A stretch of DNA of 64,000 nt from Ariolimax columbianus (Eukaryota > Mollusca > Gastropoda > Stylommatophora > Arionidae): NCBI GenBank assembly GCA_036924085.1, contig JAVGWX010000008.1, positions 48,157,019 through 48,221,018 on the forward strand. Reading direction: 5' to 3'. Of the stretch, positions 54,260-63,829 are shown in pieces (position 1 is the stretch's first letter; each line of letters begins with the position of its first letter). Under the pieces are notes generated by a model. It ran no database searches. It saw only the letters and a list, made by a program, of their open reading frames with translations, and had not been told where the DNA came from. Made by a program: the position numbers and the translations under genes.

Positions 54260-55862
54260 GAAACAAAATTAAGGGAGAAACACTTTTTGAACATAACTCC
54301 CCCAAAGTACCAAATTAAGCCCAAATTAAGCCTAAATGGCAAAATCCTGCAGCCAAACGACAACCCAACCTATCTGGGAGTCACATTTGATCGGCGCATG
54401 ACATGGAAAAGTCAGATTGAGAGAAACCGAATGAAAGCCAGAGAAAGAATGGCGATCATGAGGAAACTTGCTGGCACAAGCTGGGGAGCAGACGAAGGCA
54501 TACTAAAGAAACTGTACACCGGAAGAGTGAGACCAGTTCTCGAGTATGGCATCGCGGCATGGACAACAGCAGCGAAGGCGAACTTCGATAAAGTTAACAA
54601 ACTTCAAAACCAAGCCATGAGAATTATAACAGGTGGCATGAAGTCAACGCCAATTGTAGAACTTGAAAAGATTACAAAACTGCAATCCATGACCGACAGA
54701 AGAGACTGCAGAGCCCAGCTGCAGTCAGAGAAACTCCGAAGACTGACGGACCATCCAATGTACCAGAGACTAAACAATTTGGGAACTGGGAAACTAAAGC
54801 GGAGAATCTTTGCAGAAATAGCCAAAGCAAAGATGCACGAAGATCCCATAAACGCACTAACAACACCAAAACCCATCACTACTGTACGAAAACCTACTTG
54901 GAGGCAGGATATATTTCCAGAGGTGGTAGAAAATATACCAGGTATTGCAAACAAAAACTGCCAGACCGAAAAAGAAAGGAGAGACACTACCCTAAGCTTC
55001 ATAACGAAAAGCTACCCAAGAATGGACTGGACCCATGCATACACCGACGGTTCTGTAACAAACACTACACAGAACGGAGGGGCAGGAGCATTCCTGAACC
55101 TACCAAATGGCAGAAAAAAAACACTGTCATTCGCTACTGGTAAGTACACAAGCAATTTCAGAGCGGAGGCAGAGGCACTGTGGGCGGCAGTGGAAGAAAT
55201 GGCAACACACAGTGAAAATGAGAGCCACATAGTCTTGCTGACAGATGCTCTCGCCGTAGTCACAGCGCTAAAAAGCCAGAAAAACACTGAGCTTAATGAC
55301 TTAAGAGCAGCACTCTGCAAACTGTGCCAGCTGTCCGCACCAAAAAGGGTATTGGTACAGTGGGTTCCGTCACACTGCAACATCAAAGGCAACGAGGAGG
55401 CAGACAGACTGGCAAAGGAAGGTGCAAAGCTACCACAAACAGATACCAGTATGACGTACGAAGAGTCAAAACGGCTTATCAAAGCCAGGTACATGACCAA
55501 ATGGGAAACCGAACATACTGGTTACACCAAAAACGATGCCTATTACCAGTTGAACCGAAGAGAGCAGGTCGTTGTCTTCAGACTTCGCACTGGCCACAAT
55601 AGACTGAGGTACCACCTATTCAACAAATTGAAGTTAGGGTGTACCGACGAATGCCCGTGCGGTACTGGTAAAATGACCACTGAACATCTGCTGCAGAACT
55701 GCCCGACATACGGGGACCAGAGAGAGCAGATGTGGCCATTGCCAGTGGAACTGCAAGACAAGCTCTAGGGTAGTGGCGAGAGTCTCAGGATGACCGCCGC
55801 TTTTCTCGAAAAAATAATGGTTACTGTCTGACTGTGTACGCAGAAGAAGAAGAAGAAGAAGA
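54260..55862 (+). mobile_element. GAA-tailed LINE copy C, best-preserved
   Basis: About 1.6 kb of a non-LTR element, 5'-truncated before or within the reverse transcriptase, ending in (GAA)n at 55842-55863. Copies A, B and D share its sequence. The left junction lies next to mariner remnants. I could not define a target duplication. Confidence 0.9.
54287..55768 (+). CDS. LINE ORF: RT thumb, RNase H and zinc knuckle (493 codons, premature stop)
   Basis: The frame opens at a TTG and is also open upstream to about 54245, so this is not a natural start. Residues 24-100 are the end of the reverse transcriptase (DNPTYLGVTFDRRMTW, GTSWGAD, LYTGRVRPVLEYG). Residues 250-385 are RNase H with D254 (YTDGS), E294 (RAEAEAL), D320 (LLTDALA), H363 (PSHCN) and D373 (EADRLAKEG), a complete active site. 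Residues 456-472 form C-x-C-x8-H-x4-C (CPCGTGKMTTEHLLQNC). The stop TAG at 55766 replaces a Tyr codon found in copies A and B, about 25 residues before the native end FLEKIMVTV. RT catalytic motifs are absent, so it cannot retrotranspose alone. I/Jockey-group placement is inferred from RNase H presence. Confidence 0.9.
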   Translation: MNITPPKYQIKPKLSLNGKILQPNDNPTYLGVTFDRRMTWKSQIERNRMKARERMAIMRKLAGTSWGADEGILKKLYTGRVRPVLEYGIAAWTTAAKANFDKVNKLQNQAMRIITGGMKSTPIVELEKITKLQSMTDRRDCRAQLQSEKLRRLTDHPMYQRLNNLGTGKLKRRIFAEIAKAKMHEDPINALTTPKPITTVRKPTWRQDIFPEVVENIPGIANKNCQTEKERRDTTLSFITKSYPRMDWTHAYTDGSVTNTTQNGGAGAFLNLPNGRKKTLSFATGKYTSNFRAEAEALWAAVEEMATHSENESHIVLLTDALAVVTALKSQKNTELNDLRAALCKLCQLSAPKRVLVQWVPSHCNIKGNEEADRLAKEGAKLPQTDTSMTYEESKRLIKARYMTKWETEHTGYTKNDAYYQLNRREQVVVFRLRTGHNRLRYHLFNKLKLGCTDECPCGTGKMTTEHLLQNCPTYGDQREQMWPLPVELQDKL

Positions 55863-55879
55863 ACATAACTCGTATCTAC

Positions 55880-56015
55880 TTTATGCATTCATCCTTTCGG
55901 TCATGAGATAGAGTACGCAGGAGTTCCATTGCAACTGACCTTCGATGCGGAGATGGCACTTGAACTGAGCTGAAGTCATCATTTTTCTAAGTTGATTCGC
56001 GTGGCTTTATAATTT
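55880..56015 (+). other. Short repeat shared with 37.6 kb
   Basis: catgagatagagtacgcagg, ccttcgatgcggagatggca and cttgaactgagc resemble a segment at 37590-37680. Element type unknown. Confidence 0.45.
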
Positions 56016-56019
56016 TGTC

Positions 56020-56275
56020 GAAAGTCATTATATGTCTTAGTCAGCGATCGTAGTTTCAAAATCTTATCAAAAGTCTAGATATATCTGAGTAAGCTATCGT
56101 ATTTTCATAATCTTATCAAAAGTCATTATATGTCTGAGTTAGCGATCGTATTTTCATAATCTTATCAAACGTCATTATATGTCTGAGTTAGCAATCGTAT
56201 TTTCATAATCTTATCAAAAGTCATAATATGTCTTAGTTAATTATCGTGGTTTCCTAATCTTATCAAAATCGATTA
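56020..56275 (+). repeat. 49-bp tandem repeat, five copies
   Basis: Unit words: gtcattatatgtctgagtta, gcgatcgtattttcataatc and ttatcaaaa. Confidence 0.92.
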
Positions 56276-56751
56276 TTTTCTACTGATGCTTTCAAAATTC
56301 GTTCGTTATTGTGACTGAAAGCGATGATAAATCAAGGCTATATCACACTTCATGTAATTATCTCATTGACTCAGTGAGCGCATGTTCAAGTATATATATT
56401 CAATGTTAGTACAGATCGTCTCTCCACTTCTAACAGCCAGGTTACTACCTACCGTGTCTTGTCTCCAGCCTTGACCTTCAAGCCTAGAATACTTATTGAT
56501 CGTCTGCTGCCTCCAAGTTTGATCTCACGCGCAACGTTGTTAAACAGACACTAACAAGAGCCTCCGCTTTGATTATCTCTGCGATCTGTTGGGTACTCCA
56601 AGGTCAGATTACAGGCCTATTCACGCCGAAAGCTGGCTGGGAAGTATAAGGAACGTTTCTAATTTTCTTCCATGAGGTCATACCACGGACACTACTGTTT
56701 GTCAATTTCTGGATGTTTTCTTTCAACTTATAAAGTTGTCTGTCTATTGTC
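56276..56751. other. No feature recognised
   Basis: Unique-looking sequence, no motif. Confidence 0.4.
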
Positions 56752-57487
56752 TTCTTCTTCTTCTTTTTCTTCTTCTTATTCTTATTTGGCGTTATCCTGA
56801 AAAAGACGTTGTAGTGTTTTGTTGCAGTTTATAGCGAGCTATCTCTGTCTGGACGTCCCGCTCCTTAAAGGAAAGTGAAGCGTCTGATATAGCCTTTCCT
56901 TTCCAGGTGTAGAGATCGCCGCTAGATTCACTGTTCGGTTTGCCGTTCAAGAGTTTCCATGACAATGGCCTCTCCTACATTATTGTGTCTACAGCAGCAG
57001 CTTCATGAGGGGCTTCCTGTTTCTTACAGAGCCTGTTGTGGGGCGCGACCGACTATCCGGCGGTATAACTGGGCGGGCAGATTGGGACAATTAGCTTTGG
57101 TTGGAAACCAATCTAAGAGAAAATAAACTCTGACTCTAAACGCGGGTAGACAACACTTGTTAGCAAGTTTAGGCAGTTTGTCCAGGAGCGAAGGAACTCT
57201 GAATTTAAACCCACTAGTCCCAGAAAGTGCTGGCTAGTCTTGGGACCATGAGAGTATCATCGGGTGTCTCGAATAACTAGCATCTGCCATGTGAAAAGCT
57301 CAGTAGAGAGTAGGGCTACGGGAGTAAACCCAGACAGAAAATTCGGAGTGCTAGCACCTAAGGCTGATGGTTTCAAAATTGCAAACTAATACCGGCAGCT
57401 CTTGCAGCTGAGTTCGTGCTAAAATGTCATGCGTTTCACTCCTTTGGATTACATCAGCGAGGCCGAGAGGGGGAATCCTTCAGTTTG
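56752..57487 (-). mobile_element. About 650-bp interspersed repeat (R3), GAA tail, minus orientation
   Basis: Inverted partner of 46720-47365. In minus orientation it ends with a (GAA)n-like tail (plus strand cttcttcttctttttcttct at 56752-56780). Plus-strand words: ggtgtagagatcgccgctag, cctctcctacattattgtgt, gcggtataactgggcgggca, ggcagtttgtccaggagcga, tcgggtgtctcgaataacta, aatgtcatgcgtttcactcc. No coding potential seen, probably a SINE or LINE 3' end. Confidence 0.85.
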
Positions 57488-57744
57488 GGCAGCCCAGGGT
57501 CTCTATATTCAGCGCACAGACTTGCGTCTTGAGAGCTACTCACATGGTTGCCAGGCGCATGGTCTATAAAGACTGAAATGCAATAAAATGCGGGATTTTT
57601 CATCTCTTGCTGTTACCAACTTTTTTTTTTCCTCTGTTAGTTAATTTCTAATTCTGGTACTGATAGCACAATGTTGGTAGAAATATAGTGTGGCATAGGG
57701 TTCTTTTATTAATTATTATCACGTGCTTACATTGTAATAACGGG

Positions 57745-57880
57745 GACATTTGCCCATCAGCACGTTACGGATGTGTGGAAATCTTCTGCAACCCGAAATT
57801 TAACGTCCGTTTTAGGACGCATAAAAGAGTAATCATACTCAATGTGGTCATTCAACAACAACAACAACAATATTTCTTAT
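57745..57880 (+). mobile_element. CAA-tailed interspersed repeat (R2), copy 4, truncated
   Basis: cccatcagcacgttacggat, cttctgcaacccgaaattta, acgtccgttttaggacgcat, aaaagagtaatcatactcaa and a (CAA)n tail at 57853-57870. It can be read as a finger-like C...CN-x-KFNVRFRTHKRV, hinting that R2 is a LINE C-terminus. Confidence 0.75.
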
Positions 57881-58054
57881 TGGCTGTATATACCCAGAGT
57901 GTGATATCAGGACTGGACATTCAATGCCCGAGGCTTTGATTCGCGAATGCATTGGGCGCATTTAATTAGAATTGAAAGCTGGTCCGCAATTCCACTCCCA
58001 GCAATGACATGATTTAAACCTTCGCATGTTCTCACCTTAGCAACAATAATTACA

Positions 58055-58056
58055 GG

Positions 58057-58099
<43 letters not shown>

Positions 58100-58112
58100 C
58101 ACGCACGCCCGC
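58055..58112 (+). repeat. (CA)n microsatellite
   Basis: acacac run followed by gcacgcacgcc-type variants. The minus ORF rich in VCVCVC is derived from it. Confidence 0.95.
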
Positions 58113-58295
58113 ACACATACACACACGCACGGACAGTCATTAAGTTACAGCAATTTTATTGTAAAGTGCATGGATGAGTATGTACAATGAAAAATCTTAT
58201 TTTAGGACACAGAATGACTTTTTAGCAATACTCCATGCATGGATTGTGACGTGCGTGTGCAGGGTTGTATTGTGGAAGAACAGCGAGGCGAGGTT

Positions 58296-58490
58296 TATGG
58301 TCAGAGGGTGCGAAACATTCTGAAATATACAGATGTGGTCAGAGAGTGCGAAACATTCTGAAATCTACAGATGTGGTCAGAGGGTGCGAAACATTCTGAA
58401 ATCTACAGATGTGGTCAGAGAGTGCGAAACATTCTGAAATCTACAGATGTGGTCAGAGGGTGCGAAACATTCTGAAATCTACAGAATAAT
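58296..58490 (+). repeat. 38-bp minisatellite, five units
   Basis: Unit: acagatgtggtcagagggtg then cgaaacattctgaaatct. The copies are nearly identical and alternate gagagtg and gagggtg. Confidence 0.96.
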
Positions 58491-58532
58491 GAAGATTCAA
58501 TATGGAGACAGTTGTTTAAGTCAGAGGAAAGT

Positions 58533-59588
58533 GTTTCTTCTTCTTCTTCTTCTTCTTCTTCGTACGCTGTCAGACGTCATCTTGAATTTGTTCGAAGAAA
58601 GCAGCTGTCATCCTGAGGCTGTCGATACTGCCATAGACCGTGTCTAGTGTTGGCACTGGTGATGGCCAGATGTGCTTTCTCTGGTCCTCGTATGTCAGGC
58701 AATTTTGCAATAAATGTTGAGCGGCCATTTCCCCTGTACCATAGGTGCATTCCTCAGTGCCACCTACCTTTAATTTATTGAATAGATGCTACCTCGGTCT
58801 CTCGTGGCCTGTGCGGAGTCTGAAGACCACGACCTGCTCTTTTCTGTTCAACTGGTAATAGGCATTATTTTTGTGTGTGGCCAGTATGTTCTGTTTCCCA
58901 TTTGGCCATGTATCTGGCCTTAATAAACCTTTTGGACTCTTCGTAGGTCACGCTAGAATCTGGTTGTGGTAGTCTTGCACCTTCTTTTGCCAGTCTGTCT
59001 GCCTCCTCGTTGCCTTGAATGTTACAGCGGGATGGCACCCACTGTACCACTATTCTTTTTGGTGCGGACTGCTTGCATAGTTGACAGAGTACTGCTCTTA
59101 AACCATTGTTCTGTATTTTTCTTGCTTTTTAGTCCTGTAACCACGGCTAGGGCATCTGTGAACAGGACCATCTGGCTTTCATTGCTTTCGCCTGTCACCA
59201 TTGATTTTACTGCAGCCTTTAGTGCCTATGCCTCTGCTCTGAAATTGCTTGATAATTTTCCAGTTGCCACTGACAGTGTTATTTTTCTACCATTTGGTAG
59301 GCTCAGGAATACCCCTCCCCCTCCATTCTGTGTTGTGTTTGTTACAGAACCGTCGGTGTATGCATGGGTCCAGTCCATGCTTGGGTAGTTTTTTCGTTAT
59401 GTACCTCAGGGTTATGTCTCTTCTTTCTTTTTCAGTCTGGCTATTCTTGTTTCCAATACCTGGTATATTTTCTACCACCTCTGGATATATATGCTGCCTC
59501 CAAGTAGGTTTGTGTACAGTAGGGATGGGCTTTGGTGTTGTTAATGCGTTCATAGGGTCTTCGCTTATCTTTGCTTTGGCTATTTCTG
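58533..59588 (-). mobile_element. GAA-tailed LINE copy D, minus strand
   Basis: (TTC)n tail at 58536-58562, then minus-strand C-terminus, zinc-knuckle region, RNase H end (VQWVPSRCNIQGNEEADRLA, 59050-58992), linker, and IAKAKISEDPMNALTTPK near 59560-59530, where the copy is 5'-truncated. Frameshifts lie near 59105 and 59390 and stops near 59110. Only a 6-bp ggaaag is shared by both flanks, so no clear target duplication. More diverged than A, B and C, therefore older. Confidence 0.9.
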
Positions 59589-59904
59589 TGGAAAGGAACC
59601 GGACAGATGCCAGTGAGACTAGACGTGAGAAGTTGATGGTGATGAATAAAGCACACATTACGAAAACCAGCTGTAAAAATTATAAGGCAGTCACTTTTCT
59701 GGAATTCCCATGCCAAGACAAGTAGAAAGAGATATAAACATTCATGGAGATGGAAGGTTGAGACAAGCCTGAAACGCCAAGAAGGATATAGGTAGAGCTG
59801 AAAACGATTCCTCATGATAGAAAGACTCGTAGTAGTATTTGTGGAAGACTTGCTCCGCAGTGAGTTCAAGAGCGTTGAAATGTATATATATATATATATA
59901 TGTA
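59589..59904. other. No feature recognised
   Basis: A-rich unique sequence ending in a tatata run at 59882-59902. The decayed RTE-like words are too weak to call. Confidence 0.4.
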
Positions 59905-60535
59905 TAATAATAATAATAATAATAGCTCGTTGTCTATGAGGACCGCAGACATCATCCTTGTCACAGATTTCCCTGTTGGGTGTGGGTACGCATGTGACTG
60001 AACAGGCCAATGCGGGCACTAAAACATCTGCTGCATATCGGGTACACGAGGCTTGTAGAATGTGATGGTGTTCCCGCTGTTCGGGATTTCCGGGTCTCGC
60101 GTCTGCTCTAGGCTTTCACAACACGGTCGTCTTCGCCGGTAGCTATACCCGATTTGACTGCGCTTCTCCAGTCAGATCTGTTTTGCGCAAGACATTCCCA
60201 GGTATCGATGTATATTTGGCAACTTATCAGTGAGTCCGTCAGACCGTCTTTAAAAAGTTTCTTTGGTGCCCTCTCTCGCGCCATCACTCTCTCAGCTCTC
60301 CGTAGAGACGCTTCTTTGGGAGCCGCTCGTCTGACATACGGACGAGGTGTCCGGTCCATCCTAGTCGTGCTTTTTCTAGCAGTGCATGGATGATGGGCAT
60401 GTTAGCCCTCGAGAGAACCTCGATGTGAGTGACACGATCTTGCCATCGGATGTGAAATATTCGCCTCCAGAGTTTACAATCCAGCTTTCGCAGGCGTATA
60501 GTAGGGTCGGAATGATAGTTGCACGGTTATATATA
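59905..60535 (-). pseudogene. LINE C-terminus with C2H2 finger, copy 2, (TAT)n tail, minus strand
   Basis: Minus reading: TIIPTLLYACESWIV (near 60510), RRIFHIRWQDRVTHIEVLSR, ANMPIIHALLEKARLGWTGH, LVRMSDERLPKK (60470-60320), LFKDGLTDSLISCQIYIDTW, ECLAQNRSDWRSAVKSGIAT (60260-60130), then the finger YPICSRCFSARIGLFSHMRTH in two parts near 60045-59985. It has the same order as 39.9-40.65 kb. The tail is attattattatt (59909-59930). At least two frameshifts. Confidence 0.87.
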
Positions 60536-60549
60536 TATATATATATGTC

Positions 60550-60735
60550 ATCACACTACCGGCAAGGAATTAGGTAATTTGAAACCAGCTCCAATGGACT
60601 GGAAAAAGCTGTTCTGGGGGGCATTGTTCCAGAAAGACGACGCAGAGGTCGACCAAAGCGCAGATGGCCACAAGACATCAAGGACGCCCTAAACATGAAC
60701 ATGTAGCAGGCGAGTATAATGGCCGCTGGGCGAGA
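60550..60735 (+). pseudogene. RTE-like retrotransposon tail
   Basis: GLEKAVLGGIVPERRRRGRP then KRRWPQDIKDALNMNM, stop, and in the next frame GRWARFLSNGCDQND. This follows the W-QDI and D--RWA layout of RTE-like tails seen at 2.3, 13.5 and 39.2 kb. Confidence 0.78.
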
Positions 60736-61379
60736 TTCCTATCAAATGGCTGTGATCAGAATGACGGTATCTCAAAGGTAAAATACCAACTTAATCAACA
60801 CAGTTCGTGGCGCCTAGAAAGGCAAGCGGCCTTTATTCATCAGCCTTATATAACCTTCAGGTAAACCTGAGTAATAGGATAAACACTGTCAATATATTTT
60901 TCAGAGTTCTATAATTGCTTGCGTTAAATCGGTAGGGGTCACCAGAAGTGAATGTGATATATCAGGAAGTCACGTCACAGAAATTGGGAAGAACGTCATG
61001 CGATGCAATAATAGAGATCAAGTATTAAACGGTCTTCGAATTTCGTCTTCTTCTTCTTCTTCAGCGTTCGTTCTCAAAAGGATGTCAGGACGTGTCGAAG
61101 TTTACCGTGAGGGAGCGAGATCTGAACCTTTCCGCACGACACATACTTGTATATGTAAATGTACAGTCGCAAAAAAATCTGAGGTTAATGCTATATTCGT
61201 ATTAATTACCACCGATTCAATATCTCCCTGGTCAGTAATAAAAATAATGTGCAATGTAAACGCTAAGCTAGAAGATAAACATAGGATAAATGATAATACA
61301 GGGAATTATCATGCTCATGGGTATACCAATTGATCTCTGTTGGGAGGAGTCAATCAGTTAGAGATTTCTTTGCTTGTGT
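60736..61379. other. Mostly unrecognised; GAA-family tail fragment at 61045
   Basis: cttcttcttcttcttcagcg with ttcgttctcaaaagg (61040-61080) matches the inverted 3' end of the GAA-tailed SINE-like family, with the rest of the element unreadable. A 111-codon ORF (60998-61333) overlaps it and has no domain. Confidence 0.4.
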
Positions 61380-61515
61380 GAGAGGGATTCCGTGACGAAG
61401 TGGTTAAGCCGTTGGCCTCGTGATCATGTAGTGTGTGTTCAACTCCGGACTCCGCCGTCTTTTTGACGGGTGCTTGATGCAGAGTCCCCTGCATCTCGTA
61501 GTCGCCCCCTAGTCG
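61380..61515 (+). mobile_element. tRNA-derived SINE
   Basis: Head: ggattccgtgacgaagtggt then taagccgttggcc (box A), and tgtgttcaactccg (box B). The body continues ctttttgacgggtgcttgat, gcagagtcccctgcatctcg. A third SINE type, different from the 6.8-kb and 30.4-kb ones. Confidence 0.72.
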
Positions 61516-62290
61516 TCTTGTCCTTGACTTGCCACTGCGGTCCGGCGGCTCGAGACGAGAGAGTGAGGATCAAAAGTATCGCAGTTAATTCTTACTAAAA
61601 ATAACGCTAGCAAATATATTATGCCATCATCGTCTACGACGGACTGCGGCCTTTGTCTCTGCCTTTTGTGATAGGTATGGTCATTGCTGAGCGGAGCTGA
61701 ATGTACGATGGGAACAGACACTAGAATGAGATTGAGGGTTGGATCTGCGACTTCATTTAGCTTTGAGATCGCTTCTGAAGACCTCACAAATAAGTATCGT
61801 GCCAGAATCACAATGCTTGCTCCGGATAGTACATAAGGCCTAACTGAAACATTCTGAGATAGACAGCTGTCTCGAAACTGCAGCCTATTGTGTATATAGC
61901 GGGTATATAGGGGTTCCTGTGGTCGAGGTGTCAAGGATTCGTCTCTTGAAGCCATTGCTGCCTAAATTTTGGCGATGGTATCTTCTGGCGTTACAATATT
62001 CGCTTTACCTGGTCTTGGAAGATCTTTCGTTAACTCACGTGATACTCGGCGGGGGTTCGAGCCCCCGCAAGTTTCAAGCTGCCCTGGTCATAAAGGAGGT
62101 GTAACCAGAGTGCCCTCATCCTGAATTACCTCCAGTCGTCATGACTTATGTCTTGCTATTGGCCCAAGGTAGCTCGGGACCAGAGAGTTAAATTGAAGCC
62201 CGACGCAGTTTCTTGCTCACTATAATCCAAATATAGCGCAAATTACATCATCAAAGAGATGTCCATCATCGCTTGCGATGGCCAAGTAAC
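61516..62290. other. Unrecognised; isolated T-arm-like hairpin at 62048
   Basis: gcgggggttcgagcccccgc (62048-62067) is a perfect tRNA T-arm-like stem-loop with box B, but no matching D or acceptor arms were found, so it may be a SINE relic. The 148-codon minus ORF (61955-61509) has no recognisable domain. Confidence 0.4.
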
Positions 62291-62291
62291 A

Positions 62292-62575
62292 TATAGCGGC
62301 CTCAAACCTGCATCTTATTGGAGGTTAGCGGCCTCAAACCTGCATCTTATTGGAGGGTAGCGGCCTCAACGCTACATCGTTATGTGTCAATAGTGGTCTC
62401 AAACTTGCATCGTAATGTGTAAAGATAGCGGACTCAACGCTACAACACAGTATGTGGGTCAGCAGTCTGAAACCTATAGCCTAATGTGTGGGACAGCGGC
62501 CTCAAATCTACAACCTATTGTGTGAGACAGCGGCCTTAAAACTACAGGTTAATGTGTGGGATACCTACCTCAAAA
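62292..62575 (+). repeat. About 34-bp degenerate tandem repeat
   Basis: Words agcggcctcaaacctgcatc and ttattggaggt, later cattatgtgtgggac, about eight copies. The first two are almost identical. Confidence 0.83.
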
Positions 62576-62964
62576 AATATATCATTATGTATCTCAATAG
62601 AGACATTAACATACAACGTAACTTATCTTAAACATACGGAGTCACGTTTCTGGATTGCGGACTTTAGACTTCAGCGTAATGTGTGGGTCTACGGCTGATG
62701 TCCTGCGATCTTTGCTCATTTAGACTGGAAATTCGGATATTTCAATAAAGTCTGCTCACTGTTTTCGGTGTCTCAACATCACTGTACAGATTTTACTCGG
62801 GATGAGTCGGTCACATCCTTCTCTCCAGATCTGTATGCTGGTGGCAGTCTTGAAGTGCGTGTGCTGTTGTTATGTCTGATAGGTCGCAGTGACACTCCGC
62901 TATGAACGACCTTTGCCGGGTGTGAAATAATGGTAGACACTCTCCCGGAACCAACATTTGCGTT
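62576..62964. other. No feature recognised
   Basis: Unique-looking sequence. It may include decayed upstream LINE, not readable. Confidence 0.4.
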
Positions 62965-63440
62965 TATCAGATGTATGTGATTCCTGTCTTCCTGCATGGT
63001 TCAGAGACTTGGACCCTACTTAAACAGGACATATCAAGACTCGATGCCTTCCATATCCACAACCAGCGACGCCTACTCGGTATCCGGTTTTCGATTTTGT
63101 CCATAATGTCGAAGTGTCTACATAGACGAGTCTTCCCTCCATCTCGGACACTCTGGTCCGCCGCCACCTGTCTGTGTTTGGTCACGCGGTCCGACTGGAT
63201 CGGAAAGTTAAGGCTCACCAGATAATGTCAAAGTCAGCTATGTAACAACGGTCTCCCACCGGCCGATTGAAGACGTGGGATTAGCCGCTCCTGTTCTACA
63301 TGGCCCCGACAGATAGCAGTCTCTCCTACGGCACTGAACGAGTTTTTACTACAAGCCTCAGAAATTAGACATGGTAGTGGTCGATCGACGGAACGGGCCC
63401 TAGATGCATAAGCGAACAGTATTATTATTATTAGTAGCAC
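62965..63440 (+). pseudogene. LINE C-terminus, related type, (TTA)n tail
   Basis: 84-codon frame: MYVIPVFLHGSETWTLLKQD, ISRLDAFHIHNQRRLLGIRF. Frame-shifted reading further on gives GRRRHLSVFGHAVRLD-like and GLPPAD blocks near 63150-63260. The LHGSETWTL and H--NQRR-LGIRW blocks are widespread in LINE C-termini. It ends at attattattattag (63420-63434). Confidence 0.8.
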
Positions 63441-63689
63441 ATGCTGGTGGTCACTATCTCGAAGATGTTTTGGCAAATGCCACTCGTACTTAAGTGTGCA
63501 CTCTGGAGGGCTATCTTTGAAGACAGTTTACAGTGGCTTGCTTCACAGCCTGAGACGTACTTCAGAAGACGGAACAGTGTCCTTTTGACTGCAGTACAAT
63601 GCGATGTTCCTCATTATAATCTCAATTATTTGGATCACAGTGCATGAAACAGACTGTTTCCATTGAGAAATGTGCGGAAGTGACGTGGG

Positions 63690-63815
63690 GTCTTGATCAG
63701 TGTGTTTCACCTGACCCTGAATAACATAGTTTTATCAGTATATTTTACATGATCCTGACTAACATAGTCTGGTAAGTATGTTTCACCTGAACTGACGTTA
63801 GTCTCCTCTCCTCAA
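63690..63815 (-). repeat. 37-bp minisatellite, three units (same family)
   Basis: ggggtcttgatcagtgtgtt, tcacctgaccctgaataaca, then two diverged units, and the right edge gacgttagtctcctctcctc as at 52.86 kb. Confidence 0.82.
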
Positions 63816-63829
63816 ACCTTATCAGTTTG

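Noticed and set aside
62048..62067. tRNA gene suggested by a perfect T-arm hairpin
   Set aside because: No D arm, anticodon arm or acceptor stem at the required spacing.
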